A DNA stretch of 64,000 nucleotides, from contig CADCUI010000076.1 in the NCBI GenBank assembly GCA_902805845.1, positions 1 through 64,000 of the forward strand, in the 5' to 3' direction. The notes beneath the pieces are model-generated. The model was not told the origin of the DNA and did not search any database. It saw only the letters and a program-made list of their open reading frames with translations. The DNA is from an uncultured Nocardioidaceae bacterium (lineage in GTDB: Bacteria; Actinomycetota; Actinomycetes; Propionibacteriales; Nocardioidaceae). Below are positions 48,661 to 57,366 of the stretch, one piece after another; the first letter of the stretch is position 1; each line of letters opens with the position of its first letter. A program made the translations under genes and the position numbers.

Positions 48661-50721
48661 GTGAACCCAGAGCCTGGCAGTCGTCCTGCGGCCATGCTGG
48701 GGGCCAGGTCGATCGCAGTCGTCGGTGCCAGCGACCGGGAAGGGTCGTTCGGTCACCGGCTGACCACGGAGGCGCTCCGCAGCCCGGGGGTGAAGAACGT
48801 CCATCTCGTGCACCCGCGACGGCGTGAGGTGTCGGGGCGACCCTGCGTGCCCTCCCTGCAGGAGCTCCCGGAGCCGGTCGACCTGGTGCTCCTCGGCGTA
48901 CCGGACTCGGCCCTTCCCGAACAGATCGCCGTCGCCGCATCGCGTGGCGACGCCGGGGCCGTCGTCTACGGGACGGCCTCGGGGCTGGCGACGCAGCTGC
49001 GGCACGCTGCCGGCGACATGGCGCTGTGCGGTGCCGGCTGCATGGGCTTCGTGAACGTCGCGCGGGGTGTGCGGGCCATCGGCTACCTAGAGCGGGACCC
49101 GTTGCCGGTCGGCCCCATCGCGATGGTGACCCACTCCGGGTCGGTCTTCTCCGCGGTGCTGCGCACGCATCGACGCCTGGAGTTCTCCTTCATCGTGTCG
49201 TCCGGTCAGGAGCTGGTCACCACCACCGCCGACTACCTCCACTACGCCCTCGAGCTCGACGAGACCCGGGTCGTCGGGCTGTTCCTGGAGACGCTGCGTG
49301 ACGCGCCCCGGCTTCGAGAAGCCCTCGCGAAGGCGGCCGAGCGTGACATCCCCGTTGTCGCCCTGACTGTCGGAGGATCTCCGACCGGGCGCGCCCTGGT
49401 TGACGCCCATTCCGGAGCGATCGCGGGAGACGATGCGGCCTGGGAGGCGTTGTTCGCGGCCTACGGGGTCCACCGCGCCACAGACCTGGGCGAGCTGACC
49501 GACAGTCTCGAGGCCTTTGCGATCGGACGACGGGTCCGCCGAGGATCAGCAGGGGGAGGGTTCGCCAGCATCCACGACTCCGGGGCCGAGCGGGTGCTCG
49601 TCGCAGACCTGGCCGAAGGCCTCGGGGTGCCGTTCGCACCACTTGCGGCGGACACCGTGGCCAGGCTCGAGAACCGGCTGGAGCCGGGGCTCGTCGCCAC
49701 CAACCCGCTCGACGTGTGGGGCACCGGTGCGGACACCGAGGCGCTGTTCACCGACTGCCTGAACACGCTTGCTGAGGACCCTTCGGTCGACGTGGTGGCG
49801 TTGGCGGTCGATCTGGTGCCCGAGTACGACGGCGACACGGCGTATGCCGATGCGGTTGAAGCGACCTTTGACCGGACCGACAAGCCCGTCCTCGTGCTGA
49901 GCAACCTGGCGTCCGCAGTGAACCAGGCAGCGGCGCGGCGCCTCCGAGCGCACGGTGTGCCCGTCCTCGAGGGAACCCGCTCGGGGCTGCGTGCGATCGG
50001 CCACCTGCTCGCCCACGCCACACCCCCGCGTCCTCCCACGGCTGAGCCGATCGACGCGGTTCGACGCGCACGGTGGGTGGACCGGCTCCAGCGCGAGCCG
50101 TTCCCGGACTGGATGGAGCTCGTTGCCGACTACGGAGTCCCGGTCGTGACCCATCGTCGGGCGTCGACCGGTGCCGGAGCGGTGGCGGTTGCGGCCGAGA
50201 TCGGCTACCCCGTCGCCCTCAAGACAGCCGCCAGCGGGGTCGCACACAAGATCGATGTCGACGGCGTACGGCTCGGCCTCACCGACGCGGACGGTGTACG
50301 AGCGGCATACGAGGACCTCGCACCGCGCCTTGGCCCCGACGTGATCGTCCAGCCGTACGTCGCCCCCGGAGTCGAGATCGCGCTGGGGCTCGTCCGTGAC
50401 CCGCTCCTCGGGCCTCTGGTCATCGTGGCCTCCGGCGGCTCGCTCGTCGAGCTCCTCAGCCAGCGCTCCGTCGCTCTTCCCCCGGTCGACCGGGCGAGTG
50501 CTGAGGCGATGATCGACCGGCTTCCCTCGAGCAGGCTCCTTCGCGGCCATCGAGGTCGCCCCCCCGGCGACCTCGACGCGGTGGTCGACGCACTGCTGGC
50601 GATGTCGCGACTGGCCTGCGAGCTGGGTGACCGCATCGAGGCACTCGACGTGAACCCCCTGATCGTGTCGTCCACGGGCGCAGTCGCGGTCGACGCACTG
50701 GTCACGCCCGGCAACGTCTGA
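48661..50721 (+). CDS. ADP-forming acyl-CoA ligase, fused alpha and beta subunits
   Basis: The 686-aa protein has an N-terminal CoA-binding domain (about 12-130; LGARSIAVVGASDREGSFG, LRSPGVKNVHLVHPRRREVSG), succinyl-CoA-synthetase-like flavodoxin domains (135-440; a conserved THSGSVFSAV, AHSGAIAGDDAAWEALFAAYGV with a candidate phospho-His near 249) and a C-terminal ATP-grasp domain (about 470-686; YPVALKTAASGVAHKIDVDGV, DVNPLIV). The order matches acetate/acyl-CoA ligase (ADP-forming) of archaea and Actinobacteria. It converts a carboxylate to its CoA ester, feeding the acyl-CoA dehydrogenase downstream. The start is GTG 48661 or GTG 48610; the former lacks overlap. Its stop codon lies inside TetR operator 4. 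Confidence 0.88.
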   Translation: MNPEPGSRPAAMLGARSIAVVGASDREGSFGHRLTTEALRSPGVKNVHLVHPRRREVSGRPCVPSLQELPEPVDLVLLGVPDSALPEQIAVAASRGDAGAVVYGTASGLATQLRHAAGDMALCGAGCMGFVNVARGVRAIGYLERDPLPVGPIAMVTHSGSVFSAVLRTHRRLEFSFIVSSGQELVTTTADYLHYALELDETRVVGLFLETLRDAPRLREALAKAAERDIPVVALTVGGSPTGRALVDAHSGAIAGDDAAWEALFAAYGVHRATDLGELTDSLEAFAIGRRVRRGSAGGGFASIHDSGAERVLVADLAEGLGVPFAPLAADTVARLENRLEPGLVATNPLDVWGTGADTEALFTDCLNTLAEDPSVDVVALAVDLVPEYDGDTAYADAVEATFDRTDKPVLVLSNLASAVNQAAARRLRAHGVPVLEGTRSGLRAIGHLLAHATPPRPPTAEPIDAVRRARWVDRLQREPFPDWMELVADYGVPVVTHRRASTGAGAVAVAAEIGYPVALKTAASGVAHKIDVDGVRLGLTDADGVRAAYEDLAPRLGPDVIVQPYVAPGVEIALGLVRDPLLGPLVIVASGGSLVELLSQRSVALPPVDRASAEAMIDRLPSSRLLRGHRGRPPGDLDAVVDALLAMSRLACELGDRIEALDVNPLIVSSTGAVAVDALVTPGNV

Positions 50722-50732
50722 ACAGTCAGTCA
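50715..50732. promoter_or_regulatory. TetR operator 4, before the acyl-CoA dehydrogenase
   Basis: CGTCTGAACAGTCAGTCA: right arm perfect, left arm CGTCTGA. The TGA stop of the ligase gene (50719-50721) lies inside the site. The dehydrogenase ATG is 18 bases downstream. Confidence 0.68.
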
Positions 50733-50749
50733 ACATGAGTGGAGGCACC

Positions 50750-51922
50750 ATGTACGGCCTGTCCGAAGCCGACCTCGAGATCCAGGCCCGCGCACGCGGT
50801 CTGACCGACGACCTGATCCAGTACGAGGAGCAGGCCGAGGCCGCCCACGGCCGACTCCCTGACGCGATCGAGAAGGCGAACCTGGGGCGTGCCATCGAGC
50901 TGGGGCTGTACGCGACCAACCTCCCGCGATCCGTGGGCGGTCAGGGATGCACGATGTTGCAGCAGGTCCTGGTGCAGGAGCAGGGGGGACGGGTCACCAA
51001 CGGAATCGCCTGGTGCATGCACACGCCACCCGGGTGGTGGCCGGCAGTCGCCAACGACCATCAGCGCGAGCGTTGGCTGCTGCCGACGGCCCGCGGGGAG
51101 ATGGTCGAGTGCTACGCGATCACCGAGGAGCTCGCCGGTTCGGACGTGTCCGAGATCCGGGCGACCGCGCGGCGTGACGGTGACGACTACGTGCTCGACG
51201 GAGTGAAGTGGCACGTGACCTCGTTCGACTCCGCCGCCTACGTCTTCTTCCAGGCGGTGCTGACGACAGGGGAGTACGCCGGCCAGCAGGCGCTGTTCGT
51301 CGTCGACGTCGACGCACCTGGTGTGCGCCTGGTCCGCACACCGGAGTACACCCACACGCTCGGCCACGGCCACGCGATCGTGGCGTTCGAGGGCGTCCGC
51401 GTGCCGGCGGTCCAGCTCGTCGGAGCCGAGGCTGACGGCCTGTCGTTCGTCTACGAGTGGTTCCGCTACGAGCGGCTCATGATCGCCGCACGCTGCCTCG
51501 GGGCCGCTGAGCGACTGGTCCAGGAGTCCACGGCGTTCGCGAAGGCACGCATCAGCGGTGGTGTGCCGCTGATCGAGCGTCAGCTGGTGCAAGGCATGCT
51601 CGCGGACAACGTCACCGAGCTGTTCGCCGCCCGCGCCATGACCTACGAGACGGCCCGCTCGGTCGACGAGGGCGTCGACGTGAAGGTGCTGCACGGCCGG
51701 TCGTCGATGGTGAAGCTCTACGCCTCGGAGATGGCAGGCCGCGTCGCCGACCGGGCAGTACAGATCTTCGGCGGACGCGGATACATGCGTGAGAACGTGG
51801 CCGAGCGACTGTGGCGCGAGGTCCGGGTCGAGAGGATCTGGGAGGGCGCGAGCGAGATCCAACGGCTGATCATCGCCGACCAGCTTGCCAAGCGAGGCCC
51901 GTCCGCTCTCATCGGTCAGTAG
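50750..51922 (+). CDS. Acyl-CoA dehydrogenase
   Basis: This 390-aa flavoprotein has the ACAD fold: CYAITEELAGSDVSEIRATARRDGDDYVLDGVKWHVTS (FAD and substrate loops, about 120-160), VQIFGGRGYMRE (FAD-binding) and VERIWEGASEIQRLII, in which Glu near residue 365 is the catalytic base. It would introduce an alpha,beta double bond into the acyl-CoA made by the ligase. ATG 50750 has GGAGG 4 nt upstream; ATG 50735 lies before that site. It has its own TetR operator and so is probably transcribed separately from the ligase. No electron-transfer flavoprotein genes are nearby. Confidence 0.92.
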   Translation: MYGLSEADLEIQARARGLTDDLIQYEEQAEAAHGRLPDAIEKANLGRAIELGLYATNLPRSVGGQGCTMLQQVLVQEQGGRVTNGIAWCMHTPPGWWPAVANDHQRERWLLPTARGEMVECYAITEELAGSDVSEIRATARRDGDDYVLDGVKWHVTSFDSAAYVFFQAVLTTGEYAGQQALFVVDVDAPGVRLVRTPEYTHTLGHGHAIVAFEGVRVPAVQLVGAEADGLSFVYEWFRYERLMIAARCLGAAERLVQESTAFAKARISGGVPLIERQLVQGMLADNVTELFAARAMTYETARSVDEGVDVKVLHGRSSMVKLYASEMAGRVADRAVQIFGGRGYMRENVAERLWREVRVERIWEGASEIQRLIIADQLAKRGPSALIGQ

Positions 51923-51936
51923 GTCCCGCTGGCTGT

Positions 51937-51954
51937 TGAATGAACGTTCAGATA
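51937..51954. promoter_or_regulatory. TetR operator 5, before the dimethylglycine-dehydrogenase-like gene
   Basis: TGAATGAACGTTCAGATA: the central TGAACGTTCA is a perfect 10-bp palindrome and the outer arms diverge. It lies 18 bases before the start at 51972. Confidence 0.65.
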
Positions 51955-51971
51955 GTGGCAGGGTGCCTGCC

Positions 51972-54491
51972 ATGTCGCTCGACTTCACCGCGATCAACCC
52001 GGCAGCGGCTCGGGCCGGTGACTCGTCTGCGCGCCCGTCCGGAGATCTCCCCAGCCGGGCTCAGTACGTGGTCGTGGGGGGCGGTGTGGTCGGCACGTCG
52101 ATCGCCTACCACCTCGCCATGCTGGGCGCCTCCGACGTGGTGCTCCTCGAGCGCAAGCAGCTGACGTCGGGCACCACGTGGCACGCGGCCGGCGAGGTCG
52201 TCTCCGGAGGGACGACGGAGGACGCGCTGTGGATGGCGCGCTACTCCGCCGAGCTGTACGGCCGGCTCGAGGAGGAGACCGGGCTCTCGACCGGTTTCCG
52301 TAAGTGCGGCTACCTCCAGCTGGCCACCACGCCCAGGCGGGACGAGGCGTACCTGCGCGAGACGGCGTACATGCGCTCGGTCGGGATGGCCAAGGAGGTG
52401 CTGTCGCCGTCCGAGGTGGGCGACCTCGTGCCGCTGATGCGCACGGATGACGTCATTCACGGCTTCTGGACCAGGGACGAGGGTCGAGCCAACCCGGTCG
52501 ACGTGACCATGTCGCTGGCCAAGGGGGCACGCCAGCGCGGCGTCCGCATCTTCGAGGGGACCGAGGTCACCGACTTCGTGCTCGACCGCGGACGAGTCGT
52601 CGGCGTCCGCACCGAGCGCGGCGACATCGAGTGCGAGAAGGTGGTGCTGGCCGCGGGGCTGTGGGGCCGCGAGCTCGCCGCCAAGGCCGGCGTCACGGTC
52701 CCTCTGCAAGCGGCGGAGCACTACTACCTGCTCACCGAGCCGATCGACGGGGTCACACCGGAGTCCGTTCCCGTGATCGAGGATCCCGAGGCCTACGGCT
52801 ACTACCGCGAGGAGGGTGGCGGCCTGCTGGTCGGCATGTTCGAGCCGGTCGGCAAGGCGTGGGCGCTGGACGGCACGCCGCGCGACAGTGCGTTCGCCGT
52901 GCTCCCGCCCGACTGGGACCGGATGGCGCCGTTCCTCGAGGTGGCGATGCGGCGCTTCCCGGCGCTGGAGGACGCCGGGATCCGCACGCTCTTCTGCGGA
53001 CCGGAGAGCTTCACCGACGACATCTCACCGATGCTGGGCGAGTCACCCGAGGTGGACGACCTCTACCTGGCGTGCGGCCTGAACTCCGTGGGCATCCTCG
53101 CCGGCGGCGGCCTCGGCCACGTCATGGCGCAGTGGCTGATCGAGGGGCACCCGCCGATCGACCTCACCGCCGTCGGCGTCGACAGGACCCACGAGTTCCA
53201 GGCGACCCGCAGGTTCCGGCAGGAGCGCACCGTGGAGCGGCTCGGGTTCCTGCTGAACAACCTCTCCTGGCCCAACGCCGAGTACCAGCACGGTCGCGAC
53301 GTACGCCGGTCGCCGTACCACGCGCACCACGTGGCCGACGGCGCCCGCTTCGTGACCACCAGCGGCTGGGAGTTCCCCGACTACTTCGCCGGCCCCGGCG
53401 TCACCCCGACGGTCGAGTGGGGCTACGCGCGCGGCGAGGGCTTCGAGCGGACCCGTGAGGAGCACCTCCAGGCCCGGAAGGAGCTCGCGATCTTCGACCT
53501 GTCCCTGATGTCGCACCACCTCGTGCAGGGGCCGCACGCGACGGCCGTGCTCAACCGCGTGTGCGCGAACGACGTCGACACCGCCGTCGGTCGGGTCGTC
53601 TACACCCAGTGGCTCGACGACCGCGGCGGGATCATCGCCGACGTCACGGTCACCCGGCTGGCCGAGGACCAGTACGTCGTGGTCAGCGGCGACACCATCC
53701 ACCGCCGAGTGCCGGCATGGATACGCCGACAGACCCGCGAGGGCGAGTTCCTCACGGTCACCGACGTCACCAGCGGGACCTCGCTGCTGTCGGTGCAGGG
53801 CCCGAGGTCACGCGAGCTGCTCCAGAGCCTGAGCCCCGACGACTGGTCCGACGACGCCTTCCCCTACCTCGCCGCACGGAAGGTGGAGCTCGGCTACACC
53901 CCGCTCTGGGCCCTGCGCGTGACGTACGTCGGCGAGCTGGGCTGGGACCTCCTGGTGCCGACCGAGTTCGGCGCCACCCTCTACGAGCAGCTGCGTGAGG
54001 CGGGTGCCGAGCTCGGCTTCAGACCCACCGGCGTCGGGGCCCTGGAGACGATGCGGCTGGAGAAGGCCTTCCGCGACATGGGTCACGACATCGACTCCAG
54101 CGACACCCCGCTCGAGGCGGGGCTCGGCTTCGCCGTCGCCTGGGACAAGCCCGGCGGGTTCGTCGGCCGCGAGGCGCTCTCGAAGCAGCGCGAGGGAGGT
54201 CCCCCGAGCAGACGGCTGGTGAACGTCCTCCTCTCCTCGCCCGACTACGACCTCTTCGGTGACGAGCCGGTCTACTGGGACGGCAAGCCCGTCGGCCACG
54301 TCCGCAGCGGCGGGTTCGGGCACTCCCTCGGCGCCGCCTGTGGCATCGCCGAGGTCCGGGGGGACGAGCCGATCACGGGGGCACGCCTGGCGACCGGCGC
54401 CTTTGAGATCGACATCGCGGGGGTGCGGGTCCCGACCCAGGTCTCCCTCAGGCCGTTCTTCGACCCGGAGCGCTCCCGCATCCTCTGTTGA
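51972..54491 (+). CDS. Dimethylglycine-dehydrogenase-like flavoprotein with tetrahydrofolate (GcvT) domain
   Basis: The 839-aa protein joins an N-terminal FAD oxidoreductase (about 1-395; VVVGGGVVG at 33-41, GTTWHAAGEVVSGG with His71 at the position that binds FAD covalently in dimethylglycine dehydrogenase) to a GcvT-like tetrahydrofolate domain (about 440-839; the NRVCANDVD and YTQWLDDRGGIIADVTVTRL motifs). This architecture oxidises N-methyl groups and passes the formaldehyde-level carbon to tetrahydrofolate. It would demethylate a secondary or tertiary methylamine made by the Rieske enzyme. ATG 51972 starts the conserved part; an upstream start at 51885 overlaps the dehydrogenase gene. 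Confidence 0.9.
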   Translation: MSLDFTAINPAAARAGDSSARPSGDLPSRAQYVVVGGGVVGTSIAYHLAMLGASDVVLLERKQLTSGTTWHAAGEVVSGGTTEDALWMARYSAELYGRLEEETGLSTGFRKCGYLQLATTPRRDEAYLRETAYMRSVGMAKEVLSPSEVGDLVPLMRTDDVIHGFWTRDEGRANPVDVTMSLAKGARQRGVRIFEGTEVTDFVLDRGRVVGVRTERGDIECEKVVLAAGLWGRELAAKAGVTVPLQAAEHYYLLTEPIDGVTPESVPVIEDPEAYGYYREEGGGLLVGMFEPVGKAWALDGTPRDSAFAVLPPDWDRMAPFLEVAMRRFPALEDAGIRTLFCGPESFTDDISPMLGESPEVDDLYLACGLNSVGILAGGGLGHVMAQWLIEGHPPIDLTAVGVDRTHEFQATRRFRQERTVERLGFLLNNLSWPNAEYQHGRDVRRSPYHAHHVADGARFVTTSGWEFPDYFAGPGVTPTVEWGYARGEGFERTREEHLQARKELAIFDLSLMSHHLVQGPHATAVLNRVCANDVDTAVGRVVYTQWLDDRGGIIADVTVTRLAEDQYVVVSGDTIHRRVPAWIRRQTREGEFLTVTDVTSGTSLLSVQGPRSRELLQSLSPDDWSDDAFPYLAARKVELGYTPLWALRVTYVGELGWDLLVPTEFGATLYEQLREAGAELGFRPTGVGALETMRLEKAFRDMGHDIDSSDTPLEAGLGFAVAWDKPGGFVGREALSKQREGGPPSRRLVNVLLSSPDYDLFGDEPVYWDGKPVGHVRSGGFGHSLGAACGIAEVRGDEPITGARLATGAFEIDIAGVRVPTQVSLRPFFDPERSRILC

Positions 54492-54514
54492 CCCCGACCA
54501 GCTAGGAGTTCGTC

Positions 54515-55717
54515 ATGGTGAAGACCACGCCATTCCACGAGCGGCTCGCCTCCCTCAACCGCTCGGGGCTGTGGGGTCACTGGTACGGACACCTCTCCGC
54601 GCCGAAGTACGACATGTCCTCCAAGCACGAGTACTTCGCGATCCGCAACGGCGTCGGTGTCTTCGACTCCTCTCCCTTGTTCAAGTACTGGATCAGGGGT
54701 CGGGACGCCGAGCGCTTCCTGGCGGGCGTCGTGACGAGGGACATCCGGACGTGCCGCCCCGGGCAGGCGCACTACACGGTGTGGTGCGACGACCGCGGAT
54801 ACGTGCTCGAGGACGGCGTGTTCTTCCGCCACTCGGAGTCGGAGTTCTTCCTGACCTCCGCCCGGCCGAACCTCGGCTACTTCGGTGACCTGGCGTCCGG
54901 CTACGACGTCGCGATCGAGGACGTCTCCGACGAGTACGGCGTGCTCGCCGTCCAGGGACCGCGCTCGCGAGCGGCCCTGGCGGCGCTCGCGCCCGAGGTC
55001 TCCGACCTGGCCTACTTCGACCACACCGCCGCGAAGATCGGGTCGGCGGCGGTCCGCATCGCGCGGACCGGCTACACCGGTGACCTGGGTTTCGAGATCT
55101 TCGCGCCCGCCGAGGAGGCGCTGGAGGTCTTCGACGCCGTCATGGACGCCGGCCACGGACACGGCATCCGGCCCTTCGGTGAGGAGGCGCTGATGATGGC
55201 CCGGGTTGAGGCCGGGCTGATCCTCATCGACGTGGAGTTCGGTTCCAGCCGGCTCGCGTACACCGACCAGGAGCGGTTCACGCCGAAAGAGCTGGGTCTC
55301 GGCTGGATGCTGCGGGGCATCGACTCCGACGACCGCGCCTTTCTCGGCCGCGACGCGATCCGGCGCGAGATCGCCGACAAGACGTCCCGCTGGGCGATGA
55401 CCGGGCTCCTGCTCGACTGGCGCGAGCACGACCGCCTGCACGCGGAGGCGGGGCTGATCACACCCAAGGACCCGGTCCCGGAGCCGTGGGAGTCGATGCT
55501 GTACGACGTCGACAGCGGCGACCAGGTGGGTTATGCGACGACGCTGATGTATTCCCCCGTGCTGCAGCGACACATCGGCATGGCACGGGTGAGCCCTGCG
55601 TACGCAGCCCCCGACTCGACGGTGCATGTCGAGATCACCATCGACCACACCTATCAACGGGTGCCGGCGCGCACGGCGCGCATGCCCCTGTTCCGGCCCG
55701 AGCGAAAGACGGCGTGA
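54515..55717 (+). CDS. GcvT-family aminomethyltransferase-like protein
   Basis: This 400-aa protein is a stand-alone GcvT domain: GVGVFDSSPLFKYWIRGRDAERFLAGVVTRDIRTCRPGQAHYTVWCDDRGYVLEDGVFFR (residues 46-104), VQGPRSRAALAAL and RIARTGYTGDLGFEIFAPAEEA (near 188-209). It uses tetrahydrofolate to take a one-carbon unit from a methylated amine, or to demethylate on its own, with the flavoprotein before it. The ATG at 54515 has AGGAG 7 nt upstream. It is 23 bases after the flavoprotein gene and 2 bases before the next gene. Confidence 0.9.
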   Translation: MVKTTPFHERLASLNRSGLWGHWYGHLSAPKYDMSSKHEYFAIRNGVGVFDSSPLFKYWIRGRDAERFLAGVVTRDIRTCRPGQAHYTVWCDDRGYVLEDGVFFRHSESEFFLTSARPNLGYFGDLASGYDVAIEDVSDEYGVLAVQGPRSRAALAALAPEVSDLAYFDHTAAKIGSAAVRIARTGYTGDLGFEIFAPAEEALEVFDAVMDAGHGHGIRPFGEEALMMARVEAGLILIDVEFGSSRLAYTDQERFTPKELGLGWMLRGIDSDDRAFLGRDAIRREIADKTSRWAMTGLLLDWREHDRLHAEAGLITPKDPVPEPWESMLYDVDSGDQVGYATTLMYSPVLQRHIGMARVSPAYAAPDSTVHVEITIDHTYQRVPARTARMPLFRPERKTA

Positions 55718-55719
55718 CC

Positions 55720-57321
55720 ATGTCGCAGAACACCGAGTACGACGCCATCGTCGTCGGCGGCGGGCACAACGGCCTCGTCAACGGCGCCTATCTCGCCAAG
55801 GCGGGCCTGCGGACCTTGATCCTCGAGCGTCGGCAGCTGGTCGGGGGAGCCGCGATCACCGAGGAGCTCCATCCCGGCTTCAGCTTCACGACGTTCTCCT
55901 ACGCGCTGAGCCTGTTGAGACCAGACATCGTGCAGGACCTCGACCTGGTCGAGCACGGCTTCCTGCCGATCCACATGCCGACGACGTTCGCACCGACGGA
56001 GAGCGGCGACTACCTCATCCTCGGCTCGGACCTCGACGAGAACGTCCAGGAGATCCGGCGCCACTCCAAGCACGACGCCGACGCCTACGAGCGCTACGAG
56101 TACGACATGTCTCGCGTCGTCCACCTGGTCCGGCCGTTGCTGGAGAAGGCGCCACCGGACCTGTGGGGAACGACGCCGGAGGACGCCGCGGCGCTGACGG
56201 ACCTCGTCTCGCGTCTGAGGGGCGTCGAGCCGAAGGTGGTGCACGACCTCGTGCGGCTCCTGACCGGTTCGACCGCCGACTTCCTCGACGACTACTTCGA
56301 GAGCGACATCCTCAAGGGCTTCATCGCCTCGTCCGGCATCATCGGCACCAAGGTCGGCCCGATGTCGCCGGGCTCCGGCCTCGTCCTGCTCTACCACTCG
56401 CTGGGCGAGCAGGACGGCGAGTACGGGGTGTGGGGCTTCCACAAGGGCGGCAACGGCGGCCTCACCCAGGTGATGGCCCGGGCGGCCCGGGCGTACGGCG
56501 CCGAGATCCGTCTCGACTCGGCCGTCGAGACGGTGATCACCCGCGAGGGTCGCGCGGTAGGAGTGGCCCTCGCCGACGGCACCGAGCTCCGCGCGCCGGT
56601 CGTCGTCAGCTCGCTCGACCCCCGGCGTACCTTCCTCGAGCTCGTGGACCGCCGAGAGCTGCCCGGCGACCTCGTCGAGAACATCACGCGCTTCCGGTTC
56701 CAGGGAACGTCGGCCAAGGTCAACTTCGCGCTCGACGGCCTCCCGGTGTTCCCGGCGTTGGGTGACCAGACCAACCCGTACGGCGGCTTCGTCAACATCG
56801 GGCCCTCGATGGAGTACCTCGAGCGCGCCTACGACGACGCGAAGTACGGCTGGTACAGCTCCCGGCCCTACATCGACGGCGCCATCCAGTCGGTCATCGA
56901 CCCCGACATGGCGCCGCCGGGCAAGCACGTCATGTCGTGCTTCATCCAGTACGCGCCGTACCACCTGAAGAACGGCGACTGGGACGCCGAGCGGGACAAG
57001 TTCGGGGACACCGTGCAGTCCACCCTCGAGTCCTTCTTCCCCGGCTTCGGTGACCTCGTCCTGCATCGCGAGATCGTGACGCCGCTGGACATCGAGCGCA
57101 CGGTGGGGCTCTCGGAGGGCAACATCTTCGCCGGGGAGTTCCTCGCGCCGCAGATGTACTTCTTCCGCCCGGCGCCGGGATGGAGCCAGTACCGCACCCC
57201 GATCGAGGGCTACTACCAGTGCGGATCCGGAACCCATCCGGGGGGCTGCGTGACGGGCGCGCCCGGCAAGCTCGCGAGCCAGCGCATCCTTCGAGACCTC
57301 AGGGATCGCGGGAGGCACTGA
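55720..57321 (+). CDS. PYROXD2-like FAD oxidoreductase (phytoene-desaturase superfamily)
   Basis: This 533-aa protein has an N-terminal AIVVGGGHNGLVNGAYLAKAG dinucleotide motif and a LVGGAAITEELHPGFSFTTFSYALSLLRP segment typical of PYROXD2/retinol-saturase-like enzymes, plus a C-terminal YQCGSGTHPGGCVTGAPGKLA motif. Such enzymes oxidise C-C or C-N bonds of lipids, carotenoids and amines; actinobacterial members are mostly uncharacterised. It lies directly after the GcvT gene (stop TGA 55715-55717, ATG 55720). Its role in demethylation or in oxidising the backbone is an inference. Confidence 0.88.
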   Translation: MSQNTEYDAIVVGGGHNGLVNGAYLAKAGLRTLILERRQLVGGAAITEELHPGFSFTTFSYALSLLRPDIVQDLDLVEHGFLPIHMPTTFAPTESGDYLILGSDLDENVQEIRRHSKHDADAYERYEYDMSRVVHLVRPLLEKAPPDLWGTTPEDAAALTDLVSRLRGVEPKVVHDLVRLLTGSTADFLDDYFESDILKGFIASSGIIGTKVGPMSPGSGLVLLYHSLGEQDGEYGVWGFHKGGNGGLTQVMARAARAYGAEIRLDSAVETVITREGRAVGVALADGTELRAPVVVSSLDPRRTFLELVDRRELPGDLVENITRFRFQGTSAKVNFALDGLPVFPALGDQTNPYGGFVNIGPSMEYLERAYDDAKYGWYSSRPYIDGAIQSVIDPDMAPPGKHVMSCFIQYAPYHLKNGDWDAERDKFGDTVQSTLESFFPGFGDLVLHREIVTPLDIERTVGLSEGNIFAGEFLAPQMYFFRPAPGWSQYRTPIEGYYQCGSGTHPGGCVTGAPGKLASQRILRDLRDRGRH

Positions 57322-57336
57322 CTGTTTGTACAGTTA
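57319..57336. promoter_or_regulatory. TetR operator 6, before the Rieske-TetR unit
   Basis: TGACTGTTTGTACAGTTA: left arm TGACTGT, right arm ACAGTTA. The TGA stop of the PYROXD2-like gene (57319-57321) lies inside it. The Rieske gene starts 31 bases downstream. Confidence 0.6.
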
Positions 57337-57366
57337 GGCACACTGCATGCCTCGCTGGGAGTCGCC

